This document shows positions 51,021 through 63,952 of a stretch of 64,000 nucleotides of DNA, one piece after another. The position numbers were made by a program, and so were the translations under genes. This stretch comes from Phoebastria nigripes (taxonomy: Eukaryota > Chordata > Aves > Procellariiformes > Diomedeidae). Position 1 is the stretch's first letter. The number at the start of each line of letters is the position of its first letter. Under the pieces are notes generated by a model, which was given only the letters and a program-made list of their open reading frames with translations, searched no databases and was not told where the DNA came from. The DNA is taken from the NCBI GenBank assembly GCA_035582835.1, contig JAYKAV010002790.1, positions 217,056-281,055 on the forward strand. Reading direction: 5' to 3'.

Positions 51021-54000
51021 TAATTTATGGAGGCTGTTACTGTGATTTACTTTTGTTGACACTATAGGATTCCAAAGTTTGCCAAGAGGTTGAAGTCCTG
51101 GAAAAAAATTGTGGCCAGCTTGATACAAGGCTCCTGGACTCAGGAGATATGGTAGATAGAAGAGGGAGGCAGGTGCAGGAAACAAAGCCTGAAGTGACAG
51201 ATTATCCATCCCGTGTGGCAGGGGCAGGAGATGGCACAGCCAAGAGAGCAGAAACATCCAGCAGCAGTGGATGGGCTATGCATGGGCCTGGCGTGGCTGC
51301 AGTTGCCAGCCTGCGTCAACCTGCTGTTCAGGAAAAAGAGTTCTCGGATCCTCCTGCTTTCTCTTGTGCTTGGATGAAACGCTCACCACAGCCCTCACTG
51401 GGGATTTTGCAGAAAACAATTCATCTCTATCTGTTTTTACCCCGCCCTTCAACTCAGCACGGTTCTTTTCAGCATGATGTAGTTTTCAGCCCGAACACTA
51501 AATCGCAGTCAGCTTCTGTGCCAGGTGTGATGGTGTGAATTTAAGCCTGTAAATGTGATTGCACTTGGAGGCAGGTACACGGCAGCATTATTTACAAGTG
51601 GCCAGACTGGGCCATGCTTTGTCCTCCTGGCGAGCACAGCCATCTGCACCGTGTCCTGTTCACATGAGCACCCCAGCAGGTAAGGCCAGAGGGAAGACAT
51701 GGAGACTTTCATACCCTTCTGCATAAGGAGGTGGGAATTTTCAGCTAGAAAGAGCAGTGCCAGTGGTATTTTTAGTTTCTATAGAGTAACTCTAGCTTCT
51801 CCTGCTTTTCCAAGAGGTAAAGGCCAAAGACACACGGATGCTGCAGCGTATTCAAGGCTCTCACCTTGAGTGGGTGTTAGGAGCTACTCATAGAAAGATC
51901 TCCAGAGATGTTTCTCGTGTTAAATGAACCCCACAAGATATTTGGATGAGAAACTCAGCATACAGGAGCATCATGCTGAAATTCATTGCATAATGTATGC
52001 CATCTCCTTCCTTCTGAGCCGTATCATGCAATGGNCAATACAACTTGGTACAGGACAACTTCAAGACATATAAGACCAATACCAATGGGTAGAGAAACCT
52101 CTGTCTTTCCTATCTGTAGTCACTTAGCAACTGAATATTTGATTTTTTTATATGAAATGTATCAATTTCCAGATGAGTCCTTGGCTATGACTCACCTTGC
52201 AATAAGAAGCAATGCAAGAAACCTTCATTTAAGGCCCTGTTCTGAATCAAGAGGTTCTCCATTCTATTATATTGCCTATACTTACTCCCTGGCAATTATA
52301 CATCAGTGATATTATCCTGATTTTTGAACAGAAAAACTAATGTAGGTTTAACTATTTTCTTATGAAAGTTTCATCAAAACTGACATATTTAATTGATTTA
52401 TTACAGTTTCAACTAATTAGTTTCCAACCAAAACTCTTTTCTTAAATACCTTCTCAGTCAGTGCTATCTAAAAATTAATATTATCAAGTACCAGGTAATA
52501 CATATATAAGTCTTAGAATTTGCTGAAAGACCAGGGTTGTAAGACAGCCTTGGATTCCGGGGTCAGTATGGCACCGGTGCCGCATTCAACTCCTAGCTCT
52601 GAAGTTTACCTCCTGTTCACAAATAAGCATGCCTTTTCTTCAAAAATATTTGATTTGGGTACATATCCATGTTATAAACACATATAAGTTTAACTATTTT
52701 GCTATTTCTTCCAAGAAAAAAAAGCAAGTAGAAATAATTAGAAAAAAAAACCAAGACCAAACCCAAAGCATTCTATATAATCTTTGTCAAGAAACTCTTA
52801 ATTCTCTAAGTGTTAGTACTTTTCTTAATATTCTGATAGNTAAATGGTTTGACTTTCTGATGTAAAGGTCTTTTACCTAAATTTCCTTCTACTTAATTTT
52901 CTAAATGTTCAGAATACGCAAAATTTTTTTTTAATCTTCTTTATATTGTTATTTTTCTGGAAAACATTTTTCAATTCATCCAACCTGCAAGTGAATTGAA
53001 AATCCAGTTTACCACTGTTTGTTCTGTTGATAGCTGACTTTCTGCAAGGAACATCATCTGGTGTTCAGTTTATCTTCTATCAAATGAGAACAACAATCCT
53101 TCGTAATCATTTTTCTCTCTTTGCTCTTTGATGGAGAGAGTCCCCCTCACTGTGCTCAGGGATCACACTTGGCACAGTGGAATTCCCATCTTCCAAGTGC
53201 TGTTGGACTTAATATAATAATAAATTTAGTATCACTGAAGTGGAACCAAACAGCCTTTCTCTTGTCTAATAATTACATGAATGATGAGAACTTAAAACTT
53301 GATCTCCAGATCAAGTATTTTCAGAGAGGTTCTCAGTATGTTTAAAACTGAGTAAAGTTTTCATTTTACTCTTGAGACGCAGCCATTCCAGATTAAAACT
53401 ACTTTATATTGACCTTATTTTCACAATGCAGTTAAGATTTTGTCATTGTTTTCATTAAACTGCATGGAGTCTTCACTTTATTGAACTGTGATTCCCTTAG
53501 GTTAAGAGATACAGGAATCACAATGGCATGTGAATATTTCCATGTAAAACTGACTTCTTTGTGCTCAGAGCAATATTTTATTATTCAATAATTTTAAGAT
53601 TCTTTCCGGTGATAAGAAATCCAGTTTCTTAGTGTCATTCATGCCTACAAGCTTTAGCAGTAAACATCCTACAAAAATAAGAGCAGCAATATTAAAAAGC
53701 ACCAGAAGGCATATACACATGATACTCACCTAAAGATACATGAGTGCTGCCTGGCCTTGAATACTCTTGTGATCATCCAGCNGTTACAACACAGGGCTGT
53801 GTCGTGCTCCTAAATTTTCTTTGGACCTGCTCTGCAATCTTTGCTACGTCACCATAGCTTTTTGAACACTAATCTATTCATATGTGAAAGGATAAGACTG
53901 ATAACATCTCGGAGGTGAAGTGCTGTATTTGTTGGCTGTATCTGAGATCCAATTCTTCAAGGTGTCCATTGCAATTTCCTGAGCATCTGCAGACTAAAAT

Positions 54001-54440
54001 GGATTTTGTGAATTCTCTGTAAGATATGCACAGTATCTTGCAAAATAAACTCTAGAAATGGAAAGGACGTGGCTGGGTGACCTTATTCACTAAGTGGATC
54101 AAAATGCCTGTGTAAAAACTTTTGATGAGGGTGACTTGGTACACAATTTGTCTCTTTGGGTATGATCCAAAGCTTATTTAGCTCAGTGCTCGGTGCAAAG
54201 ACTGATGGCATAGGTTTAGGATTATACTCTGTATCTCAGTTGAACCCTTTCAACCACTTCCCTCTTTCAGACAATCTCAGCTTCATTTATCTGGTACTTG
54301 TTTCTTGTCATGTCTTAGCTGCCCTTTTGCTTTGAAGTGCCTGTGGCACATTGTCTCCTTGGTCTCTTCACAAAATACTTTTGTTGTATTCTCTGAGTCC
54401 AGGAGAAATTTAAAAATAAAAAAGTTCAAATATTTATTCT

Positions 54441-54445
54441 CACAG
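54441..54445. repeat. Left target-site duplication (CACAG) of solo LTR 1
   Basis: CACAG directly precedes the LTR's 5' TG and is repeated exactly at 55016-55020 after its terminal CA. A 5-bp duplication fits retroviral integration of the ERVL or ERV1 type. Confidence 0.85.
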
Positions 54446-55015
54446 TGTNGTGGTTTCAGCTGGGATAGAGTTAGTTTTCTTCCTAGTAGTTGGTATAGTG
54501 CTGTATTTTGGATTTAGTATGAGAATAATGTTGATAACACACTGATGTTTTAGTTGTTGCTAAGTAGTGTTTACACTAGCCAAGGACTTTTCAGCTTCCC
54601 ATGCTCTGTCAGGTGCACAAGAAGCTGGGAGGGGACACAGCTGGGACAGCTGACCCAACTGACCAACGGGGTATTCCATACCATATGACGTCATGCTCAG
54701 TGTATAAAGCTGGGGGAAGAAGAAGGAAGGGGTTCGGAGTGATGGCGTTTGTTTTCCCAAGTCACTGTTACGCATGATGGAGCCCTGCTTTCCCGGAGAT
54801 GGCTGAACACCTGCCTGCCGATGGGAAGTAGTGAATGAATTCCTTGTTTTGCTTTGCTTGCGTGCACGGCTTTTGCTTTCCCTATTAAACTGTCTTTATC
54901 TCAACCCACGAGTTTTCTCACTTTTACTCTTCTGATTCTCTCCCTCATCCCACCGGGGGGGAGTGAGCGAGCGGCTGGGTGGTGCTTAGTTGCTGGCTGG
55001 GGTTAAACCATGACA
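54446..55015 (+). mobile_element. Solo LTR of an avian endogenous retrovirus, copy 1 (570 bp)
   Basis: This is a complete LTR running from TGT to GACA and flanked by perfect 5-bp duplications (CACAG). It opens with GTGGTTTCAGCTGGGATAGA and ends in GGGTTAAACCATGACA, which I recognise as an LTR type frequent in bird genomes. U3 contains a CRE-like TGACGTCA at 54686-54693 and a TATA-like TATAAA at 54703-54708. An ATTAAA poly(A) signal lies at 54884-54889, which sets the orientation as +. No gag, pol or env sequence adjoins, so this is the usual product of LTR-LTR recombination. Family assignment (probably ERVL-like, from the 5-bp duplication) is inference. There is one N at 54449. Confidence 0.9.
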
Positions 55016-55020
55016 CACAG
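55016..55020. repeat. Right target-site duplication (CACAG) of solo LTR 1
   Basis: This is an exact copy of the 5 bases left of the LTR. Confidence 0.85.
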
Positions 55021-58000
55021 TAAGCAGTATGCAATTTTATTCACAAAGTTTAAGAAATAATAGAGCCAAGAACAAAGGCAATGACCTGATCTAAATCACT
55101 AATTCTCATCTGTGTGTGACTCAGCCCGCTTTGAGAAAAGCCTTCCTGAGGCTCAGAGTTCCTCACCACACAGAGTCCACTTCCTCTCTCATTCCCACAG
55201 GCTACCTAGGGGCTGCTGCCTCAGCTCCTCAAAGCTCCCCTCCAGATGTGCAGTGCAGAGGCAGGTGAGCTGGTCTTGCACACCCCTTACCACTTGGGAG
55301 CGGTGTGGCAAGGATCTCGTGCTTGCACTACAGAGATTCTACTGCTGTAACTAATTTGCATTGTGGGAAGACATACCACAAGTGGATGTCAGCATGCTAG
55401 AGAGAACTGGGGTAATAATATAAATTACGATAATCATAACCTTGTCTTGCTCTGAATTGACATATAGGTGGAAAAAGCTTATCAGAACAGATGGCTTGAT
55501 GTATACAAACAATACTTTGTGAATATGTGATTAGACATGACAGTTCTTATTGTTTCACACACCCAGATTTTGATGGGAGAAGCAATACCAAAAATTTTGA
55601 ATTGTGAACAAGGCTTTTTCTGGAAAGCCCCTGAGTGGAAACGTAGCATATATGAATAGCTTCCCTGCTGATCTGGTTACATCAGCTACACAGACAACAT
55701 AAGTGGAGCTGACAAAAGTTGTCTTCCTTCTGTTCAGTTCCATCTGCCAATGGGGCCTGGTTGCATAGTGTTATCCAGTAAGGTGACATAAGTCTTCACA
55801 GCACCAGCTGACATGGCTACCCTGTGCAACTCATGCTAGACCTACCCTCCAAAGGAGCAGCGTTCAGTCTGGACACATCCACAGGATTCAGATCTGTCTT
55901 TAACTGTGGTAGTTCACAGTAAAAGAGTTAAGTCAGCCTGTAAAAACGGCAACCATAATTGATTAGTCATTCTCAGAATAATTGTCAAGTATTTGACCTG
56001 ACTGCTGTGAAACTAGAACTTATCCCATTAAGAAGTCAAATGCTTTGTTCAAATGCTCTGTTCAAATACTTCTACATCGAGAACTGTTTAGCACAGCAAT
56101 GGCTGACCTCACATCAGCAGAAGATCCTTGTCCTATTTTAGCCAATAGCAAGGAATGTAGTGATGTCAGGGAGGCAGAATAATAGTTTAGAAAAGATCTT
56201 CATTAATCAAACAGAAACNTTGGCATCCCCCCTTTCTCCAAAACCAATACTGCTGTGCAAATAAAATCACAAAAACGATGGTGAAAAAACAAAGGACAAA
56301 GAGCACTTTTTCTCTGAAATGGATAATAGGAAGTTATAAATGTGTTGGTTTTGCTAATGTGTTGGTTTTGCTACAGTTGATCATAAAAACAGAACCTTCC
56401 TCCTATCTGGAGATCTTGTGTCTTTTTTTTATGTGGGTGGGGTACCCCTTTGTGTGCATTGTAAATAAGTAGGAAAAAGAATTTGAACTCTGGACTCAAA
56501 GTATCTCAAAATAGTCTAAAAAAGATAAAAGCTGTCATAATACTTTCAGGAGAAAAGATGGGAAAGATGGGAGAAAACTGGTGTGTTGTTATTGTTACAA
56601 TTGCCCTTTGCATGAACATTGTTTTGTTCTTGGGGAAAAAAAAAAGATCACAGAAATGGGTATATAAGTGTTGTTAGAATGAAAATACATTCTAATTTCC
56701 TACACTTCATAATGCTTAGGCATAAGTTTGCTTTCACCTGTTTTAGATATTTGAAAAATTATCATTGCCTGACAGTTCTAATATGGAAAATAATTAATAT
56801 TATGGCTCTCCTCGCCTGGCTCTTGACTACAACTCAACAGTTGGATGTGTGCACATAAACTTTGAACACAGGTAATGAAATGACAATGTGCTATAATAAC
56901 ATGATAATTAGATATGTCATTGGTGCTTAAGTCTTCTGTAAGTCAGGTCATAGCGTGAAGATGTCAGATTACTGGAAAAAACTGAGATACTGTGAATGAA
57001 AAATTATCATAACCCAGTCTTGCAGTGAACTTCAAAAAGGGTGAAAAAAAGCTTCTGAGAACAGGGGCCTTGAGCCATACAAGCAATGATTTGTGCCTCT
57101 GCAATTAGACATGATTTCCTTACTGTTCCATGCTGTTTGGTGGAAATTGTAGTGTAACCAGTTTTAAATTAAGAACAAGGATTATCACTCTTTAGAACTG
57201 AGGGAGTAATGGATTCATTCAAATAACTACATCTTCTAACAAGTAAAATAAAGAAATGTGATTAGTTTACAGAGAAGAACTGGAATGTGAGAAAGATTTA
57301 CACTCTCTATAGACTTCTTATACCTTATGAGACTCATCTTACTCACATCATCATTAAATAGAAATAGGTCCCTGCAGGCTTGTTTTTAATTTAAGGGTGA
57401 CAAAGCTGAGAAACATGGTGTACAAGCAAAAGCTTGCAGAGTAGAAATGAATGATTACATAAAGAAATGAGATCCTCTGGCATGAAGTTTCATATCTGCA
57501 CAGTCTGCTCATTACATTTCACAGCAACCCAACAATTCAAGAAACTCATTGTCAAGCAAGTAAGAATAAGTAAAGCAAGGTCTGTAATTCAACAAGAGAA
57601 GTCATTCCTAGTCCTGCTAGTCCTTCCTAGCAGAAAGGAGAGGCAAAAAGAAAGGACAACCACATCGTGTTCATTAGCTGTAGAATGGATTTGTTTCACT
57701 GCAAATAAGGAGAGCTGTCATGGAATAACAACCTAGCAGCACGTCATGCTGTGTGGAAATGTTTTTAAATGCTTCCATGCCTATTGTACGATCTCTCTCC
57801 AAATAATATGCTCCTTAAATTCTTCAGGAACATTTCCTCTCGAGAACTCCCTTTTTAATATTATATCCATGAGACCAATTCACTTAAGGGAGTGAGGTTT
57901 TATTCATTTGTGAAATACAATACAAGGCAAAATGGATTAATAGTCAATGATGTGCTTTATGTTAGAATCATTGTATAATTCTGCTCAACTTGTCCATTGG

Positions 58001-58930
58001 CCTTGTTTAGATTGTGAAGTTCATACTGTAGGAGAAGTGCCTTCCTTGGTGTCTTCTCTATGTGCAAGTAGGCTGCAAGTTCTCAGCAGTTACAATGGCA
58101 GTAATTTCCCCTTGTAACTGCAAATATTTCCACTGCTGTGAGGTGCTTCTCCACTGAGAGCTCTGTGGGTGTCCTTAAAGAGGTTTAATCATATGCCACA
58201 CATATGCTACAGTCTCTAGTTCAAGTCTTTATACATGGGCTGCATGAACTTAAAAACCAACAATTTAAGTATTTCATTTTGGGGCTGTTTAAAATACTGC
58301 AGCAGATACCAGAAGCCACCAAATGATCGTTCTCACAGCTGTTCAGAGTTCTCACGGAGTGAGGACGCAAAATGGAAAACACAGGTGTAATATAGTGATA
58401 GCTTAAGGCAGGCAGAGATGGCGAGTTCTCATCCAGACTTTGAGTAATATCTAATGGCACAAGAAGCACTTAAATTCGGAACCCAATTCTATGATAATTC
58501 AGTGGCATGTTTTGATCATCATGAACTATTTGGAAGAACAGTGAGCATAGCATGAGATAGACAGCAAATGGACCTGCTAGTCAATGGTGAACTGGGAGAA
58601 GGTCCAGATGACTTCACTGCTTGTTATGTCTTTCACACAGACTTGTTCTAGTGTGTTGCCAATCTCCACTAAAGGCCAGAGTTTCCTTGTATGCAACCAT
58701 TATAGTTACCCCAAATGCCTGCAACTCAAAGCACATATGATTTAGTTTTAAGTTTTAAAGTCTCATCTGAAAAATCTCTGGGGCATATACCACATCAAAC
58801 CCAATTATCTGCTTCCAAAAAGATGAACGGTTGGCTAATTATCTGTCTAAGCTGTTATGCCATGAACATGAACCTTCTAGACAAGCCCAGGAAATGGGTC
58901 CATTTTCTGAAATTCCTTTGAAAAATATGC
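55021..58930. other. Non-coding sequence between the two solo LTRs
   Basis: About 3.9 kb of host-like AT-rich sequence lie here. It contains no retroviral internal region: no protease, reverse transcriptase or integrase frame is visible, and no frame exceeds about 90 codons. A 17-bp tandem duplication (56341-56372) and a 14-bp duplication (TTGTTCAAATGCTC, about 56044-56070) are present. A weak CR1-tail-like string near 58483 is not convincing. Confidence 0.7.
56341..56372. repeat. 17-bp tandem duplication
   Basis: TGTGTTGGTTTTGCTAA is directly followed by a second copy matching over its first 15 bases. It looks like a recent small duplication with no known role. Confidence 0.8.
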
Positions 58931-58935
58931 ACGCC
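58931..58935. repeat. Left target-site duplication (ACGCC) of solo LTR 2
   Basis: ACGCC directly precedes the LTR's TG and recurs exactly at 59458-59462. It differs from the CACAG duplication of the first LTR, so the two insertions are independent. Confidence 0.85.
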
Positions 58936-59457
58936 TGTCCTGGTTTCGGCTGGGATAGAGTTAATTTTCTTCCTAGTGCTGTGTTTTGGATTTAGTATGA
59001 CAAGAATGTTGATAAGACACTGATGTTTTTAGTTGTTGCTNAGTAGTCTGCTAGTCAAGGACTTTTCAGCTTCCCATGCTCTGCCAGGTGCACAAGAAGC
59101 TGGGAGGGAGCATAGCCGGGACAGCTAGCCCAACTGGCCAACNGGGTATTCCATACCNTGTGACGTCATGNTCAATATATNAATAGGAGGCGTGGTCCAG
59201 GAAGTAGCGATCGCTGCTTGGGTATCGCTCAGCGGGTGGTGAGCAATTGCATTGTGCATCACTCATTTTGTATATTCTATCATTATTATTATTATTATAA
59301 TTATTTTCCCTCCCTTTTCTGTTTTATTAAACTGTCTTTATCTCAATCCACGAATTTTACTTTTTTTTCCGATTCTCTCCCCCATCCCACTGAGGGGAGG
59401 GGGGAGTGAGCGAGCGGCTGTGTGGTGTTTGACTGCCTGCCGGGTTAAACCACAACA
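58936..59457 (+). mobile_element. Solo LTR of an avian endogenous retrovirus, copy 2 (522 bp)
   Basis: This LTR runs from TGTCCTGGTTTCGGCTGGGA to GGTTAAACCACAACA with perfect ACGCC duplications. It shares the U3 start, the TGACGTCA element (59161-59168), the ATTAAA signal (59326-59331) and the 3' end with the LTR at 54446. The middle portion, from about 59185 to 59320, is unrelated to that copy, so it belongs to a different subfamily. It carries an (ATT)n microsatellite at about 59281-59297. Five N bases (59041, 59143, 59158, 59171, 59181) fall inside, one of them in the TATA-like region. No internal retroviral sequence adjoins. Confidence 0.9.
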
Positions 59458-59462
59458 ACGCC
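59458..59462. repeat. Right target-site duplication (ACGCC) of solo LTR 2
   Basis: This is an exact copy of the 5 bases left of the LTR. Confidence 0.85.
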
Positions 59463-62400
59463 AGACATACTGAGGAAGGCATTTTAGCAAAAAATGAATG
59501 ATCACCATGCATTTATCATACAGAGATTATCACAGGAGATTTTACTTTTATTCTTTAACAAGTTTAACCAAACTAAATTATATTAACCAACAGGCATATT
59601 TTATCAGAAAATGTAAAGAAACTACATGACACCAGGCACTGGTATTAAAGTGTAGAGCTTTTAGTCTCTAGTTTTTTTTTTAAAAAACCAATTTATGTAC
59701 TTTTTTGTGTCTGGAAAACATTAGCACTCTATTGTCTAGTTTAACAACATGAGAGTTGAAAGAAAATGCTGCTTTTATTTACCTCCCCGAAGATTTTATA
59801 CTGCCATTATACCTGCAAGTATCTGAGCAGCCTTCATGTAAAGGTGGCTGAAAGAGCAAAACCTCTTTACGTAACTCAGGTATTTTTGCCTTCTCAGAGC
59901 TAGAAACCCTTCTCTTGTGGAGGATTTTTTGTAGCAAATGGATATTGCTCCTGGTTTGCCAAGGAAAGGTGTCCTATGTGTTTACATGGTCTGCATGTTC
60001 ATTTGCCCATCAGTCCCTCCCATACTAGGTGTTGAACAAGCTGGTTCATTTCAGGCATATGTAAGAGGCTTACAGCCTTAAGTAAGTCCTGATAAGTTTC
60101 AGAAAAGTCAGGAACTGGATTTATGATATGTGCCCAAATCCCACCACAGGAAAGCAGATGAAATTCGTCCATCCCACATTCAGTTGGGCAGCAGTGTGCC
60201 AGTCCATCAGTGGTCACACCAGTTCTGGCCTGACAGTCGGCCCGAGCATAGCTCCATGCCATCCCTAGCATGTGTGGTGTCTTCCCCAGTGGGTACGCCG
60301 TAGGAGTCACAAGGAAGAAATGCGTTTTTTGAAGTGAGAATGGGGAAGCATTAGGACAACAAAAATATGCAACTTCATTTGGTTTTGTCATTTCATTGAA
60401 AAGCTTGTTTAATTTAGGTATTTGTTTTTGTTGCTGCAGGGGCAGAACTTTTGTGCCTGTTTGGGCTTTTATTTTCTGGTTGAGCTTTTTAAGATTACCA
60501 GTGCTGTGAGAGTGAACAGGCATTATGAATGCTCAAAACTGCAAAGTCGATGAGAGCCGAGGCTGCTCGACAGTTCCCAGAGGAAAGCAGTTTGATCCAG
60601 GAGAGTGAGCACTGGGTTGGGCCCCAAATTCCAGTTCCAGTTCTGCCATCACTTCCCCGTATGGCCTCCAGAGAGGGATTTTATTCCACTTCCACAGACA
60701 GTAAATGGAGATAACAAGATGCATTTCATCTCATAGCAGCAATATAATCATTAAAGTTTATGATTCATTTGGGCATTGTTGTGAGGAATGCTCTAGAAAG
60801 GATCACAAAGAAAGGAATAATTCTGCATTCATTCCATGGTGCAACCACTAGTTAAGTAATGAGGATAAAAATAGTGAACAAATGTTGAATTCTCTAAGCA
60901 CACCCCACTACACTGGATGAAGCTGGGAACAGGCGAAGAACATGGTTGTGTTATTAAGGACTGGCACATATATGGTACCAAATTAAAGTTGGATGGACAG
61001 CCTCATTTCTGGCATTTCATAACTGAATACTTGGCTTTTCAAGTGGAACATTATTTCTTAATTAAGTAAAAATGTAGTTTCAGTCACCTGTACTGCGCAA
61101 AAAAAGTCCACTGAAAAATACCCACCGAAGTGACACCACATGGTTAGNATTCACGCTATGTAGAATGGGCAGCAGTTGGTGGCGTATTAAACAAAGAGGT
61201 TAAGAGATCACTGGATGATGGGTTCTACAATCCAACAGATGAGTGGCATGGGAGAAACTCTCATTGCTGCACGTGGCCAACCTGTGTAGGTAACCTGTAG
61301 ACTTTGCTCTCTCAACAGTCATTTAATAAAGCACTTAAACACATGAGCTCATATGTTTGACACTAAGCANATCCTAAGTACTGTGTTGGACTGAGACCGG
61401 TTTTTTGTCAGTCTTGTAGTTTTCAAAAACTACTAAATTTGCTCCAGCCCTCACCCCTTTATAAATAGATCTTCACAGTAGTTGAGAGATACAAACTAAA
61501 GGATCATTGAAACTAAAATCAGGAGTCTTGAAATACATTATTATTTTCAAAAATCGAAATTGCTATAAGGTCGAACTCCTCAAATTTCAAACATCTTGGG
61601 TAATCTTCTGGAGGGAAGAAGCAGAATAGTAGGTCGACTGGAAAAAAAAAAGGACTTGAGAAGACTTCTTTGAAGTAGTTTATAAGAGGCTGCCAGAAGA
61701 AATTTTTTCATTTACGAGAAAAAGAAGAAAAAGAAAAAAAACCTTGGTTGGTATCTGTGACATGTCATGTGACAAGCTGCTATTTGAAAAGANTGTTTAT
61801 GGTTGTTAAAACTTCATACACATCTGAGAGCCAATTTTGGAAGAAAGCTCTCTGATCTGCAGTGCACATACAAGCACATGTAAGAAAGAAAGCGTTTGCT
61901 AGGTCCAGCAAAAGGAAGTAATGTCAACTGTAGCTTTGGGACATTTTAAATAAACACTTCAGTTCTAAGTGGAACTTCTATATATGCAATCTGTAACTCT
62001 GTCTGTTCTTTAAGTGAGTTTTCTTCTGCCAAGAACTGGATTCTTTGGTGTTTTGCATCTATTACAGCAAGAAACTGCAAAAGTAGCTCAGAAGAGCTGA
62101 TACCTGAGCTCTACAACCAGCCAGCTTGTTGTTAGGAAGAAAATGTCCATCATCTGGAAGCTATGTGTGAAGAGAAGAACTTACTATCTCCATCACAGAG
62201 ACAAATCTCATACACAGCTGCAACAGCATGGGAAGGAGTGGGTTTGTGCTTTGTGGTCTGTAACACTTTATCCCACTGAATTTGCTGTGTGGATGTTTGA
62301 GACCAGGTTAACATTTAAGAACTATCTCTATGACAAAAGTGGTTAGACACCTTTAAAATTGTTGAGATCGATACCTGTAGTTAGAGTATTAAACAAACAA

Positions 62401-63952
62401 GGGAACAAACTGCAGACTGCAGCATTTCTGAAGTAGTTTTGTTCCTCTAAATTAAAAGACAGACTAATTCATAGGGCCTGATTTGTAAACTTAACAGAGT
62501 ATCTTAAAAAGATATTTAAGGAAGTTAAATTTCTTTAGCAGAATATCTTACCAGGAGAAAATAAGAGAAAAGAATAAGAAAAGGAATTGAAGAGAGATAA
62601 ATAGGTACTGATAGAAAATCAGTAGAAATACTTCATTTTAGATTACAACATTTTTCGTGCCTTTTACAAAAATCAGGTATGAACCCAAGGACTCTAGGTC
62701 ATCAGCCACGCATCAGACTAATAATTACAACAAAAGTATTTTTAATTGATAGGTTTTCATCTCAAGTTTTCCAAAGTTAGTATAATTATTTGTATTTTGT
62801 AGATGGGGAACCTTGACCAGGAAGAGTGAATGACTTTTCTAGCATTATGCAGCATGTTAGCAGAAGCTGGAAATAAAACACAAAACGAGATTCTGGGATG
62901 TTGGTTTGACATTTCACACCATGGTGCCTTCCTAGTAATGAGAGATGACTTAGGACTGAGGGCCAGGCAAACACTGTAATAACTTTTTTTTTTTGAGGAA
63001 TCTGTGATGAATTCCACTGAGTGACAGGAAATTCTTGTTGCCTCCTACTTTCATTGTGAACCTGGTACAATTGTCTGTGTCTCTTTTGTGGTTTTGCCTA
63101 GTTTGATTTGTGTGTTTTGGGGCTCTCTCCATGTTATGATGACTTTCTGAAACCGAAGGTTCTGAGATTAGGCACAAATGTGCACATTGTCTTCTCTCTC
63201 TTTCTCCCTCTTTTGTCTGTCTGTCTGCTCTTTAATCTCTTGAAAATTGGCAGTAATTGAATATATCCCATTTCTTCCAGATTTCCTTGCAGCGTTGCTT
63301 GGTCCAATTTTAGGAATTCACCACGCTTNCCATCTTTTCAAATTTCACTGGCATCTCTAAGCTGCCCCAGGAAAATCAATTACGCTGAGCTGAAGTACTC
63401 TGGGATGAAAGCTTCTCCCCTCATCCAAAGAACCCTAGGAAAACACTTGCCATCTTCCAGAGTTCCAGCAATTGCTGTCCCCTAATCAAGAGTGATTAGT
63501 CATCTCTAGTAAGCTTAGAGACAAATGCCTGTTGGAAATCCTATAGCAAATCGAGGCTTGTCCATAGGCTGCTAGGGAGCCATGACTGGACTGTGAGATG
63601 TTTGTGCTAAATTAATTGCTTGTGAATTGTGTAAAATGTAAAGCCTGAGAATATGATCTCTGATATAAACAGACTGTGCTCACAAAACAAAGTATTTAGA
63701 AGTAGAGAGATTTGCTCCGTAACTCATTTTACCATGGTGAGATGCAAAGCGAGATAAAGATTATAATTGCATTCCAAGTTGTCTGGTTGGAAGAACAATC
63801 CTAAGACCTAAATATGTAACCCAGTGGCAGTTTTATGTACTCTCTTGGCAGCAGTTTGAAAAATAGCAAATAATAATCAGTCATTAATAATCTCTAATAT
63901 AACTTGATAGCAAACAATAAGCCAGATGCCCTTTTCCTTGCTCATTGCTGCT
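59463..63952. other. Non-coding sequence, right part of the window
   Basis: This is AT-rich sequence without a recognised gene. The longest frame is on the minus strand (60523-59999, 174 codons from an ATG) and matches no family I know. It is listed as a finding, not as a gene. A pyrimidine-rich simple stretch with TCTG units is at 63188-63230, and a purine tract is at 61718-61741. Single N bases are at 61148, 61370, 61792 and 63329. Confidence 0.65.
63188..63230. repeat. Pyrimidine-rich simple repeat with (TCTG)n
   Basis: A CTCTCTCTTTCTCCCTC run leads into three to four TCTG units. It is low-complexity sequence. Confidence 0.7.

Larger units (their letters stand above)
44001..54440. other. 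Non-coding intergenic sequence, second part
   Basis: This is AT-rich sequence without a recognisable gene. It contains an (AC)n microsatellite, a palindromic cluster near 46611, an A29 tract and a probable old CR1 3' tail near 50950, each listed separately. Short A-rich tracts occur at 44855-44878 and 45440-45459. The open frames are at most about 130 codons and have no recognisable domain. Single N bases are scattered through it. Confidence 0.7.

Noticed and set aside
58476..58500. ATTCTATGATAATTC resembling a CR1 3' tail
   Set aside because: Only about 12 bases match and no CR1 body is recognisable upstream.
54446..59457. A full-length endogenous provirus bounded by the two LTRs
   Set aside because: The target duplications differ, the LTR middles differ, and the 3.9 kb between them carries no retroviral frames.
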